A stretch of DNA of 21,177 bases from ZC4RG35 sp036375695. GTDB lineage: Bacteria; Actinomycetota; Acidimicrobiia; Spongiisociales; ZC4RG35. The notes below the pieces were generated by a model. That model searched no databases. It was given only the letters and a program-made list of their open reading frames with translations, and was not told the DNA's origin. The stretch is from positions 1 through 21,177 of the forward strand of contig DASVBU010000034.1 in NCBI GenBank assembly GCA_036375695.1. Direction: 5' to 3'. A program made the translations under genes and the position numbers. Each line of letters starts with the position of its first letter. The stretch's first letter is position 1. Positions 7,119 through 15,560 of the stretch are shown here, in pieces.

Positions 7119-7883
7119 TCAGGACCCTTTGAACCGCGGCTCCCGCTTTGCCACGAAGGCGTCGATGCCCTCACGGGCGTCGTCGCTGGCGAAGGTCCTC
7201 TGGAACTCGGCCGCCTCGACCTTCATCGCCTCCTCGAACGGCAGCCGCCCCGCGGCGAGCGCCCGCTTGGCCGCCGAGATCGCCACGGTCGCCTTGGTGG
7301 CCCACTCGGAGGCGTCCTTCATCGCCAGGTCGAGGACTTCCTCCGTCGGCGCCACTTTGTCGGCATAGCCGATGGCGAGGGCCTCCCGGGCGTCGACGTG
7401 ACGGCCGGTGAGGACCAGCTCCTTGGCCTTCTGGTACCCGACGAGCCGCTGCAGCCGCTGGGTCCCACCAGCGCCCGGGATTATCCCGAGCAGGATCTCG
7501 GGCTGCCCGATGCGGGCGTCCTCCGCCACATACCTGAAGTCGGCGCCCATGGACAGCTCGCAGCCCCCGCCGAGGGCGAAGCCGTGGACCGCGGCGATGG
7601 TCGGCTTCTCCAGGCTCTCCAATGCGGCGATCGCGTCGACCAGCTTGTTTGCGCTGCGCTCCGTGGCGCCGGAGTCCAATGTCTCCTTGAAGGCCTTGAT
7701 GTCGGCGCCCGCGGCGAAGTGGGGCTGACCGGTGACGACGACGGCCCGTATCGAGGGATCCTGGCATGAGGTGAATGCCTCGAGCAGCTCCTCGGCCACC
7801 TGGGCGGACAGGGCGTTGACGGGCGGGCGGTCGAGGCGGACCAGTGCCACCGCACCATGGGTTTCCACCGTGACGAATTCCAT
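7119..7883 (-). CDS. Enoyl-CoA hydratase/isomerase (crotonase family)
   Basis: This 254-residue crotonase-fold enzyme probably adds water to 2-enoyl-CoA in fatty acid or branched-chain breakdown. The oxyanion-hole and CoA-binding segment is FAAGADIKAF (56-65) with HGFALGGGCEL (100-110). Both catalytic glutamates of true hydratases are present: Glu109 in GGGCEL and Glu129 in GQPEILLG, 20 residues apart as in rat crotonase (Glu144/Glu164). The C-terminal helix ends in EGIDAFVAKREPRFKG, also usual. The gene starts 9 bases after the stop of the GNAT/acyl-CoA ligase gene, with AAGG upstream of its ATG, so the two form an operon. Substrate chain length is not readable. Confidence 0.95.
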   Translation of the reverse strand: MEFVTVETHGAVALVRLDRPPVNALSAQVAEELLEAFTSCQDPSIRAVVVTGQPHFAAGADIKAFKETLDSGATERSANKLVDAIAALESLEKPTIAAVHGFALGGGCELSMGADFRYVAEDARIGQPEILLGIIPGAGGTQRLQRLVGYQKAKELVLTGRHVDAREALAIGYADKVAPTEEVLDLAMKDASEWATKATVAISAAKRALAAGRLPFEEAMKVEAAEFQRTFASDDAREGIDAFVAKREPRFKGS

Positions 7884-7892
7884 GGGCTGACC

Positions 7893-10625
7893 TTACGCGG
7901 AGCGTATCCGCGAGGCCACCGCCGGGAGATCACGCGGACCCGTGTTGGATACCGGCTCGACGCGCATCCGGGCGTCGACCACCACCACGCCCTGGCCGGG
8001 CGGGAGGACCTTGACCGGGTTGAGGTCCATCTCCTGGAGCTCGGGCATGGCCGTGATGATCCCGGACACCCTCATCAGTGCCGTCTCCAGGGCGTAGACG
8101 TCGCCCACCGGCTGGTTGCGATAGCCCTCGAGCAACCTGTGGCCTTTGGTCTCCCTGATCATCTCGGCGGCGTCGACATCGGTGAGCGGGTGGATGCGGA
8201 AGGCGACGTCCTTGAGGAGCTCCACGTAGACACCACCCAACCCGAACGCCACCAGCGGGCCGAAGTTGGGGTCCTGGGTCATGCCGATCAGAACCTCGTG
8301 TCCACCGGCGACGAACTCCTGGACCAGGGCGCCCTTCGGGTCCGGCACGGCGGACGTCACCTCGCGGAACGCCTCGGCCACCTCCTCTGGGCCCTCGACG
8401 CCGAGGATGACACCGCCCACGTCGGACTTGTGCAGCGCCGACGGCGAGATCACCTTCACCGCCACGGGGCCGTCGAACTCCGATGCCACCGCCTTGGCGT
8501 CGTCGACCGAAGCCACGACGCGGCTGCGCGGGAATCGCAGACCGGCTGCATCGAGGATCCCCTCCACCTCGTAGGACTCCAGCCAGCCACCGTCGGGGCC
8601 GAGACGGGCCAGGGCCTTCTCCACCACATCCCTGATCCCGGCCTCCGCCTCCTCGTCGAGCCTCGCCTCGACCCCGGGGTCCCGCTCCCGCCACATGCCG
8701 TAGTTGACCGCGCGGGTGAGCGCCAGGGCGGCGGTCTCGGGGAAGGTGTAGCTGGGGATGGTGCGCTGCCCATCCCGGCCGACGAGAAGCTCCTCCGTGC
8801 GGGCGTAGTGCATGAAAACCGAGAGCAGGGTGACGTCGCCGTCGTAACGGTCCTGGCAGCGACGGAGGGCGGCGGCGATCTGCTCGGCGCCCTCCGGGGT
8901 CGTGGGCACGTAGATCACCATCACCGCGTCCACCTCTCCCGACTCGAGGAGGAGCGAGATGACGTGCTCGTAGTGGTCCGGACCGCCGGAGGCGATCATG
9001 TCGACCGGGTTGGCGGTCGAGGCCTCCTCGGGCAGGGCGGCACCGATGCGGTCCTGCAACTCCTGAGAGAGGGTGACGATCTCCAGCCCGTTGGACTCGA
9101 GCGCATCCGACGCAAGGATCCCCGGGCCGCCGGCGTTGGTGACGATGCCCACCCTCGGGCCCTTGGGCACCGGCTGGTTGGCGAGGAGACTGGCGGCGGC
9201 GAACATCTCCTCGAGGGTGTCGACCCGGATCACGCCGGCCTGGCGGAACAACGTGTTCACCGCCACGTCCGACGACGCCAGCGCACCGGTGTGGGACGAG
9301 GCCGCCCGGCTCCCGGCCTGGGTCCGGCCGGACTTGACCGCCACGATCGGCTTGCGGCGACCGATCCGCCTCGCCAGTCGGGAGAACTTCCGTGGGTTGC
9401 CGAACGACTCCAGGTAGAGGGTGATGACGTCGGTCTGCGGGTCGTCTTCCCAGGCGAGGAGAAGGTCGTTGCCGGAGACGTCGGCCTTGTTCCCCACCGA
9501 CACGAACTGGCTGATGCCGACGGAGTGCTGGGTGGCGTAGTCGAGGATGGCGATGCCCAGGGCGCCAGACTGGCTGGACATGGCAACGTTCCCGGCCGGG
9601 GGGAACATCGGGGCGAAGGTGCCGTTGAGCCTCACGGACTCGGCCGTGTTGAGCAGGCCCATGCAGTTGGGTCCGACCATCCGCATCCCCTTGGAGCGGA
9701 CCAGTCGGAGCAATTCGGCCTCCCGGGCCGCGCCCTCGGGTCCCACCTCGGCGAATCCCGCGGAGATGACGACCACCGCCCGGACGCCCTTCTCACCGCA
9801 TTCCTCGACCACGTCCAGGACGTACTTCTGCGGGACCACGATGTAGGCGACGTCGACGTCGTCGGGGATGTCGAGGACCGACGGGTACGCCCGGACCGAC
9901 CGCACCACCTTGGCCTTGGGGTTGACCGGGTAGACGGGCCCCGTGAAGCCGGTGCTGAGCAGGTTGGCGAAGAGACGCCCGCCGATGGAGGTCGGGTCCG
10001 TCGAGGCGCCGATCACCGCCACCGACTTGGGGAAGAAGAGCGGGAGCAGTGACGCCGCCACGGCACGGCGCTCGTGCTCCGCCTGGGCGTCCAGGGATCC
10101 GGGGGTGACCTCGACGGGGAAGTCGACGGTGTACACACCCTGGTCGATGGTCCGGGTCAGCTCGTAGCCGGAGTTGCGGAACACCCGCATCATCTGGCGG
10201 TTCTCCCCGAGCACGTAGGCGCGGAACTGGTGGATGCCATTGGACCGGGCGTGGTCGGTGAGCAGTTCGAGGAGACGGGTGCCGATGCCCCTCCCCTGGT
10301 GGTCGTCGACGACCGCGAACGCGACCTCGGCGATGTCGCCGCCCGGTGCCTCCCGGTCGTAGCGGCCGACACCGATGATCTGGCCGTCATGGACGGCGAC
10401 CAGTGCCATCCGGTCGACATAGTCGACGTTGGCGAAGTCCTGGACTTCGGCGTCGGTCAGGTCGAGCTTGACGCTGAAGAATCGGAAGTAGCGGGACTCG
10501 GGGCCGAGCCGTTGGAAGAAGGTCTTGGCCTCGGCGGCGTCCTCGGGACGCATCGGCCGGACGTGGACCACGCCACCGTCCCGGAGGACGACGTCGAGCT
10601 CGTACTCGGTGGGGTATGCGGCCAT
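7893..10625 (-). CDS. Fusion of GNAT acetyltransferase and ADP-forming acyl-CoA ligase-like domains (Pat type)
   Basis: The protein has 910 residues. A GNAT domain comes first (about 1-170; acetyl-CoA loop QGRGIGT at 110-116). It is followed by a CoA-binding Rossmann domain (about 196-325; VAVIGASTDPTSIGG), a succinyl-CoA-ligase-like flavodoxin domain (about 345-640) and an ATP-grasp domain (about 685-885). This is the layout of protein lysine acetyltransferases that control acyl-CoA synthetases, with GNAT at the N-terminus as in Streptomyces PatA and opposite to enterobacterial Pat. His445 (SSHTGALASSD) matches the phosphorylated His of ADP-forming acetyl-CoA synthetases, which enteric Pat lost; His732 (LHKSDVGGV) matches their second active His. 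The ligase half may therefore still work. No cAMP-binding domain is present. It heads an operon with the enoyl-CoA hydratase. Confidence 0.95.
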   Translation of the reverse strand: MAAYPTEYELDVVLRDGGVVHVRPMRPEDAAEAKTFFQRLGPESRYFRFFSVKLDLTDAEVQDFANVDYVDRMALVAVHDGQIIGVGRYDREAPGGDIAEVAFAVVDDHQGRGIGTRLLELLTDHARSNGIHQFRAYVLGENRQMMRVFRNSGYELTRTIDQGVYTVDFPVEVTPGSLDAQAEHERRAVAASLLPLFFPKSVAVIGASTDPTSIGGRLFANLLSTGFTGPVYPVNPKAKVVRSVRAYPSVLDIPDDVDVAYIVVPQKYVLDVVEECGEKGVRAVVVISAGFAEVGPEGAAREAELLRLVRSKGMRMVGPNCMGLLNTAESVRLNGTFAPMFPPAGNVAMSSQSGALGIAILDYATQHSVGISQFVSVGNKADVSGNDLLLAWEDDPQTDVITLYLESFGNPRKFSRLARRIGRRKPIVAVKSGRTQAGSRAASSHTGALASSDVAVNTLFRQAGVIRVDTLEEMFAAASLLANQPVPKGPRVGIVTNAGGPGILASDALESNGLEIVTLSQELQDRIGAALPEEASTANPVDMIASGGPDHYEHVISLLLESGEVDAVMVIYVPTTPEGAEQIAAALRRCQDRYDGDVTLLSVFMHYARTEELLVGRDGQRTIPSYTFPETAALALTRAVNYGMWRERDPGVEARLDEEAEAGIRDVVEKALARLGPDGGWLESYEVEGILDAAGLRFPRSRVVASVDDAKAVASEFDGPVAVKVISPSALHKSDVGGVILGVEGPEEVAEAFREVTSAVPDPKGALVQEFVAGGHEVLIGMTQDPNFGPLVAFGLGGVYVELLKDVAFRIHPLTDVDAAEMIRETKGHRLLEGYRNQPVGDVYALETALMRVSGIITAMPELQEMDLNPVKVLPPGQGVVVVDARMRVEPVSNTGPRDLPAVASRIRSA

Positions 10626-10631
10626 GACCGC

Positions 10632-10637
10632 AAGCTA
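10632..10637 (-). promoter_or_regulatory. -10 box, leaderless start of the Pat-type gene
   Basis: On the minus strand TAGCTT ends 7 bases before the A of the ATG at 10625, so transcription would begin at the start codon. No clear Shine-Dalgarno sequence precedes the ATG. The -35 region (GTAAGA at 17 bases) is poor. Confidence 0.5.
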
Positions 10638-11017
10638 GTGGAGAACCACCCGCTTCTTACCGGTCCGGGACGATGGCCGTCGCTACACTCGCCATGCGGG
10701 TTGAACTGGACGAGCTGGTGGTTCGAGAGGAGGGATCCAGGCCACACCGTGACGACGTCGTGGGGCCCGGGTCTGGTTCCTCTCCCCTCCCCCACCCACC
10801 CGGCCCGGGTCCCACGCCCTTAAACACCGGGCCACGTACCCAACGGTGCCGTGGAAGCGCGCATCGAGGCGTGTGTGGGTAGGGGGCAGCGGCAAACCCA
10901 TTCCGATGCTGCCCCTGCGGGGCGCCCCCCACCATGGGTGGGAAGTCTGCCCCCTCTTCCCCGGTCCTCAAGGGGTCCGGGGGAAGAGACGTGAGCCGCC
11001 CCCGGAGGAGGGGCGGC
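10638..11017. other. Hairpin-rich intergenic region with no convincing gene
   Basis: No open frame here has protein-like composition. A TACACT box on plus (10684-10689) could start a transcript near 10696. The transcript could fold GGATCCAGGCC (10733-10743) with GGTCTGGTTCC (10770-10780), one mismatch and one wobble. Further right are GGGGCAGC/GCTGCCCC (10883-10890 with 10908-10915) and CTCTTCCCC/GGGGAAGAG (10954-10962 with 10980-10988). The last precedes the terminator hairpin of the cupredoxin gene. No tmRNA, RNase P, SRP or 6C RNA signature was found. It may hold a small RNA, stacked terminators or a degenerate repeat. Confidence 0.45.
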
Positions 11018-11020
11018 TCA
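10992..11020 (-). terminator. Terminator hairpin overlapping the cupredoxin stop codon
   Basis: TGAGCCGCCCC (10992-11002) and GGGGCGGCTCA (11010-11020) form a perfect 11-bp GC-rich stem with a 7-base loop. On the minus strand its first three bases are the stop codon itself. There is no T run, as is common for actinobacterial terminators, and a second hairpin follows at 10954-10988. Confidence 0.7.
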
Positions 11021-11374
11021 ACCTTCGACGGTGATGGAACCCCTCATGTCGGGGTGGATGGAGCAGGTGAACTCGTATTGACCGGCCTCGTCGAACGTGT
11101 ACGAGAACTCCTCACCCTGGCCCAGCGAACCGCTGTCGAAATCCCCCGAGGTGGACGTCCAGGTGTGGGGAGTGGCGTCCCCGTTGACGACCGTGACCTC
11201 CGCACCGACATCGACCGTCAGGGGATCACCGAAGGAGAAGCCCGAGATGGTGATGGTGGCGCCATCGGTTGGGGGGTTGGTTGCGGCGGGGGCGCTGGTG
11301 TTCGAACCTCCGTTGCCGGAGCAAGCGGCGATCACGGCGATTCCCAGCAGAGCGACAGAGATCCTCTTCATCAT
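11018..11374 (-). CDS. Cupredoxin-like lipoprotein (plastocyanin/azurin fold)
   Basis: This 118-residue protein has a lipoprotein signal: MMKRISVALLGIAVIAACSG, with lipobox IAAC and Cys18 as the lipid-carrying residue. A Ser/Thr/Pro/Asn linker (20-37) leads to a single cupredoxin domain. The type 1 copper ligands are all present: His70 in TPHTW, and Cys104, His107 and Met110 in FTCSIHPDM. It should be tethered outside the membrane and carry one electron, or bind copper; its redox partner is not in the window. The short C-terminus ITVEG closes the beta barrel as in plastocyanin-like proteins. Its start lies 35 bases after the stop of the cyclase-STAND gene, so co-transcription is likely, ending at the hairpin over its stop codon. 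Confidence 0.93.
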   Translation of the reverse strand: MMKRISVALLGIAVIAACSGNGGSNTSAPAATNPPTDGATITISGFSFGDPLTVDVGAEVTVVNGDATPHTWTSTSGDFDSGSLGQGEEFSYTFDEAGQYEFTCSIHPDMRGSITVEG

Positions 11375-11409
11375 CGACGACCAATACGAGCCGGGCGCGC
11401 GTTCGGTTC

Positions 11410-14100
11410 TCAGACGTCGACCGGGCCGGCCAGCGCGTATTCGATGGCCCGGTCCAGATCCATCGCCCGGCCCTCGTTGAGCGCATCCAGGTCCTCCCCG
11501 GTCACCTCGTCGAGCCGGTCGAGGTCGACCCCCTTCACCTCCACCAGGGCAATCCCGACGATGTCGGCGCCGGACTTCGCCCGGAGCGCATCGACCACGC
11601 CGACCAGCCGGTAGGCACGCCTCCGGTCACCCAAGATCAGCGCCACGCCCGCCAGTTGGAACATGACCAGGAGGACCCCCGAGACGTCACGGTGCCCGGC
11701 GAAGAGCCGCAACGCCTCTTCCAGCTTCGCCCAGCCCTCCCGGGGCTTCTCCTGCGTGGCGAGGATGAGGCCCGCCTCGAACAGCGACCATCCGACCCCG
11801 AACTCGTTGCCCGAACGCTTGTAGTACTCGGACGCCTTGTCGTAGTGCTCGTAAGCCTCGTCGAAGTCACCTGCGGCGAGCGACGTGTTGCCCAGGCCCC
11901 ACTCGATGTCGCCGAGACCGTCCTCGTCGCCGAGCCTGGTGAACAGCTCCTCGCCTTCTCGAAGCAGGGCGAGGCCGCGCTCCATCTCCTTCGTCGACCC
12001 CAGCGCCAGCCCGTAGTTGTAGAGCGCCACGCCCAGGTCACGGGACTCCCCCAGCTCCCGCTGCATCTCGAGGACCCGGCCATAGGTCTCGATCACGGTC
12101 TCCATCTGGCCCCGCCACCATTGCACACCGCCAAGGGCCTCCATCGCCTTGGCATAGAGGGCGGGAGACCCGCCCGGCATCGCCAGCGCCGATTCGATTC
12201 GGCGCTGCGCCTCGTGGAGATGGCCCCTCGTCTGCCAGAAGCGCCACAACGACGACACGAGCTCCAACACGCGGTCGGTCTCGCCGGCTTCCATGCCCCA
12301 CTCGATGGCCGACCGGATGTTGTCGTGGTTGTCCTCGAGGAGGTCGAGCCACCACAGCCGGTCCCGGCCTGTCAGCTCCGGCGCAGCCCGTCGCACCAGC
12401 TCGAGGTACACGTCGCAATGGATGGCGTGGACCTCGTCGTGCTCGCCCGACTCGTGGAGACGCTCCCGGGCGAACTCACGGATCACGTAGAGCACCCGGA
12501 ACCAGGGGCTGCCCAGCTTCTGGGTGGTGATCACCAGGCTGTGGTCGACAAGCCTCTCCATCCCGTCGAGGGCGTCGATGCCGAACCGATCGCTGAACAG
12601 CGCCTCGATCTCCTCGAGACGCGACCAGCCCGATAAGACCGAAAGCCAGCGGAACAGCCGCTGCATCTCGGGGTCGAGGAGGTCGTAGGACCAGGCGATG
12701 GTGTTGCGGATGGTGCGCTGACGCTCCGGCACATCGATGGAGCCGGTGCTGAGCATGCGGGTATCGAGACGCTCCAGCACCGTTTCCACGGGGAAGAGGC
12801 GGAGTCGGGAGGCGACGAGCTCGATGGCCAGGGGGAGGCCGTCGAGACGGCTCACCAGGTCGACCACGGCGTCGACATTGCCCGGCGTGATGCGGAAGTC
12901 GGGCCGTACCGCCTGAGTGCGCTCGACCAGCAGACGCACACCCTCCGACTCGAGGGCCCGCTCGACACCGACACCGCGGCGTGGCGAGGCCAGGGGCGGG
13001 ACGGGCATCTCCTGCTCCCCGGCTATTCGCAGGGGGACACGCGAGGTGACCACCAGCTTCACCCTCGGGGCGCTGCGCACCAATTCGGAGAGGATGGGGG
13101 CGGCACCCACGACGTGCTCGAAGTTGTCGACCACCAACAGGACCTCGAGACCCCGCAACTGGTCGATCAGCCGCTCCTCCGGGAGGTCGTCCTGATACGA
13201 GGCGGCGAAACCCATGGCGCGCAGGATCGTGGAAGGCACCACCGAAGCCTCGCCCGCCGGGGAGAGATCGATGAAATAGACGCCGTCGGAGAACTGGTCG
13301 GACACCTCGGCGGCGATCTGGAGGGCGAGCCGGGTCTTCCCGGTTCCGCCCGCCCCGGTCAGGGTGAGGATGCGCGTTCCCTCGAGAAGACGCACCGCCT
13401 CGGCCAGCTCGGCCTCGCGCCCCACGAAGCTGGTGAGCTGGGCGGGCAGGTTGTTGGGAATCGAGTCGAGGGTCCGCAGCGGGCCGAACTCGGTGGGCAG
13501 CCCGTCGATGCTGAGCTGGAAGATGGTCTCGGGATCCGAGAGGTCCTTGAACCGGTGCTTGCCCAGGTCGTGCAGGCTGGTGCCGTCGGGGAGACTCCTC
13601 CCCACGAGCACCGCGGTGGCCTCCGACATGATCACCTGACCGCCGTGGCCCGCGTCGGCGATGCGGGCGGCGCGGTGGACGTCGAGACCGAAGTAGTCGG
13701 AGCCGCCGAGGGCCCCGACACCGGTGTGGATGCCCATACGCACCTTGACCACTGCGTCCTCCGGCCATGGCTCAGAGGCGAGCGCCTTCTGCGCCTCCAC
13801 CGTTGCCCGCACCGCGTCCATCGCCACCTCGAATACGGCGAAGAACGAGTCGCCGTCGGTCTTGACGACACGGCCACCGCAGGTGTCGATGGCGTCGGTG
13901 ACGATGTTGTCGTGGCGCGCCAGGACGTCTGCCCATCGGTCACCGAGACGCTGGACCATGAGCGTCGACCCCTCGATGTCGGTGAACAGGAACGTCACCG
14001 TCCCCGTGGGGAGACTCGCTCTCCTCTGTGTCGTCTCGGGCCTCCCTATCCGTGTGTCGGGAATCCCAGGTCGACGCCCCGATGGATGGGGTCTGCCCAC
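11410..14100 (-). CDS. Class III nucleotide cyclase - STAND ATPase - TPR regulator
   Basis: The protein has 896 residues. A class III adenylate/guanylate cyclase domain covers about 32-195. Metal-binding Asp41 is in FLFTDIEGST and Asp84 in KTDGDS, Lys80 is at a purine-specifying position and Arg146 is in VHRAARI, where His142 replaces the usual Asn. A STAND/NB-ARC-like ATPase follows (about 225-520): Walker A GAGGTGKT (249-256), a Walker B-like LLVVDNFEHV, VVTSRVPLR and the DGLPLAIEL motif. The C-terminal half (about 620-870) is helical with TPR-like repeats (GDFDEAYEHYDKASEYYKRSG). Such proteins are thought to couple ligand or protein sensing to cyclase activity; no DNA-binding domain is seen. 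The GTG at 14100 is the only normal start upstream of the domain; it overlaps mmsA by 55 bases and has a weak ribosome binding site. Confidence 0.93.
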   Translation of the reverse strand: MGRPHPSGRRPGIPDTRIGRPETTQRRASLPTGTVTFLFTDIEGSTLMVQRLGDRWADVLARHDNIVTDAIDTCGGRVVKTDGDSFFAVFEVAMDAVRATVEAQKALASEPWPEDAVVKVRMGIHTGVGALGGSDYFGLDVHRAARIADAGHGGQVIMSEATAVLVGRSLPDGTSLHDLGKHRFKDLSDPETIFQLSIDGLPTEFGPLRTLDSIPNNLPAQLTSFVGREAELAEAVRLLEGTRILTLTGAGGTGKTRLALQIAAEVSDQFSDGVYFIDLSPAGEASVVPSTILRAMGFAASYQDDLPEERLIDQLRGLEVLLVVDNFEHVVGAAPILSELVRSAPRVKLVVTSRVPLRIAGEQEMPVPPLASPRRGVGVERALESEGVRLLVERTQAVRPDFRITPGNVDAVVDLVSRLDGLPLAIELVASRLRLFPVETVLERLDTRMLSTGSIDVPERQRTIRNTIAWSYDLLDPEMQRLFRWLSVLSGWSRLEEIEALFSDRFGIDALDGMERLVDHSLVITTQKLGSPWFRVLYVIREFARERLHESGEHDEVHAIHCDVYLELVRRAAPELTGRDRLWWLDLLEDNHDNIRSAIEWGMEAGETDRVLELVSSLWRFWQTRGHLHEAQRRIESALAMPGGSPALYAKAMEALGGVQWWRGQMETVIETYGRVLEMQRELGESRDLGVALYNYGLALGSTKEMERGLALLREGEELFTRLGDEDGLGDIEWGLGNTSLAAGDFDEAYEHYDKASEYYKRSGNEFGVGWSLFEAGLILATQEKPREGWAKLEEALRLFAGHRDVSGVLLVMFQLAGVALILGDRRRAYRLVGVVDALRAKSGADIVGIALVEVKGVDLDRLDEVTGEDLDALNEGRAMDLDRAIEYALAGPVDV

Positions 14101-15539
14101 CTCGAGATGACGACCTTCTGCCTGCTGTAGAAGTGGACGCCTTCAGGCCCGTAGATGGCATGGGTTCCGAAGATGGAGTTCTTCCAGCCGCCGAACGAGT
14201 AGTACGAGAGTGGCACGGGGATCGGGACGTTGATCCCCACCATGCCGACCTGGATCTCGCGCTGGAACTTGCGCGCCGCCCCGCCGTCGTTGGTGAACAC
14301 GGCGGTCCCGTTGCCGTACGGGTTGCGGTTGACCAGGTCGATCGCCTCCTCGAATCGATCCATCCGCACCGTGGAGAGCACCGGACCGAAGATCTCGTCC
14401 TGGTAGATGGTCATCTCCGGTGTCACCCGGTCGAACAGGGTCGGCCCCACGAAGAAGCCACCTTCGTACCCCGGCACCACCAGATCCCGCCCGTCGGCGA
14501 CGAGCCGGGCGCCCTGGGCGACACCGGCCTCGATGTAGGAGCGGACGCGCTCCATGTGCTCCCTCGTCACCAAGGGCCCCATCTCCACACCGGGCTGGTC
14601 GCCAGGTCCGACAGTGAGCTTCTCGATCCGGGCTGCGGCCGCCTCGACCAACTCGTCACCGGCGCGGCCGACCCCGACGACCGCGGAAATCGCCATGCAA
14701 CGCTCGCCGGCCGACCCGAAGCCGGCGGACACGGCGGCGTCGGCGGCCAGCTCGATGTCTGCGTCGGGGAGCACGATCATGTGGTTCTTGGCGCCGCCGA
14801 GCGCCTGGACCCGCTTCCCGTTCTTCGTCCCCGTCTCGTAGATGTGCCGGGCGACGGGGGTGGAGCCCACGAAGGAGATCGCCGAGACGGCCGGATGTGA
14901 GATGAGGGAGTCGACGGCCTCCCGCCCGCCGTGGACCACGTTGAAGACACCTTCGGGCAGACCCGCCTCGGCGAGCATCTCGGCGAGCAGCATCGAAGCC
15001 GACGGATCCTTCTCGGAGGGCTTGAGCACGAAGGTGTTCCCACAGGCGATGGCAATGGGGAACATCCACATCGGGACCATCACCGGGAAGTTGAAGGGCG
15101 TGATCCCGGCCACGACGCCCAGCGGTTGGCGGATGGTGAAGGTGTCGACACCGGAGGAGACCTGATCGGAGTATTCACCTTTGAGCAGGTGGCCGATGTT
15201 GCAGGCGAACTCGACGACCTCGAGGCCGCGCTGCACCTCGCCCAGGGCGTCGTCGATGGTCTTCCCGTGCTCGGAGGTGATCGCTTCGGCGAGCTGGCGC
15301 CGGCGGGAGGCGACGATCTCCCGGAAGGCGAACATGACGCTCTGCCGGGTGCTCAGCGACGAGTCACCCCATCTCTCGAAGGCAGTCAGGGCGACGCCGA
15401 CCGCGGCGTCCACTTCGGCGGACCCACCGAAGGCGACCTCGGCGGTCTGCTCACCCGTGGCGGGGTTGTAGACGGGCCCGAAGACCTCGCTCACGCCCTC
15501 GAACCGAGCGCCGTCTACCCAGTGATGGATCCGCCTCAT
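14046..15539 (-). CDS. mmsA: Methylmalonate-semialdehyde dehydrogenase (CoA-acylating)
   Basis: This enzyme turns methylmalonate semialdehyde or malonate semialdehyde into propionyl- or acetyl-CoA with NAD+ and CoA, in valine, thymine or inositol breakdown. The 497-residue protein has the catalytic Cys281 in GSAGERCMAIS and Asn150 in TPFNFPVMVPMWMFP, which is diagnostic for the MmsA/IolA branch. The general-base Glu of other aldehyde dehydrogenases is missing at QALGGAKNH, as expected for the CoA-dependent type. The end, IYGPEGVHFYSRQKVV, is also family-typical. The ATG at 15539 is preceded by GGCAGG and, further up, TAGCGT (15549-15554). The PPOX gene ends 21 bases upstream, and the cyclase gene begins inside its last codons. 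Confidence 0.97.
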   Translation of the reverse strand: MRRIHHWVDGARFEGVSEVFGPVYNPATGEQTAEVAFGGSAEVDAAVGVALTAFERWGDSSLSTRQSVMFAFREIVASRRRQLAEAITSEHGKTIDDALGEVQRGLEVVEFACNIGHLLKGEYSDQVSSGVDTFTIRQPLGVVAGITPFNFPVMVPMWMFPIAIACGNTFVLKPSEKDPSASMLLAEMLAEAGLPEGVFNVVHGGREAVDSLISHPAVSAISFVGSTPVARHIYETGTKNGKRVQALGGAKNHMIVLPDADIELAADAAVSAGFGSAGERCMAISAVVGVGRAGDELVEAAAARIEKLTVGPGDQPGVEMGPLVTREHMERVRSYIEAGVAQGARLVADGRDLVVPGYEGGFFVGPTLFDRVTPEMTIYQDEIFGPVLSTVRMDRFEEAIDLVNRNPYGNGTAVFTNDGGAARKFQREIQVGMVGINVPIPVPLSYYSFGGWKNSIFGTHAIYGPEGVHFYSRQKVVISRWADPIHRGVDLGFPTHG

Positions 15540-15560
15540 GACCTGCCAACGCTAGCCGGG

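Noticed and set aside
7857..10052. 731-codon plus-strand frame opposite the Pat-type gene
   Set aside because: It mirrors the true gene, has no domain and shows shadow-frame composition.
10673..10882. 69-codon frame beginning MAVATLAMRVELDELVV
   Set aside because: The first 25 residues look plausible, but the rest is Pro/Gly/Arg repeats over the hairpins and there is no ribosome binding site. It could be a degenerate gene start but is not supportable.
11296..11306. GTTCGAAC, considered as another SOS box
   Set aside because: The half-sites abut without the four-base spacer and lie inside the cupredoxin coding region.
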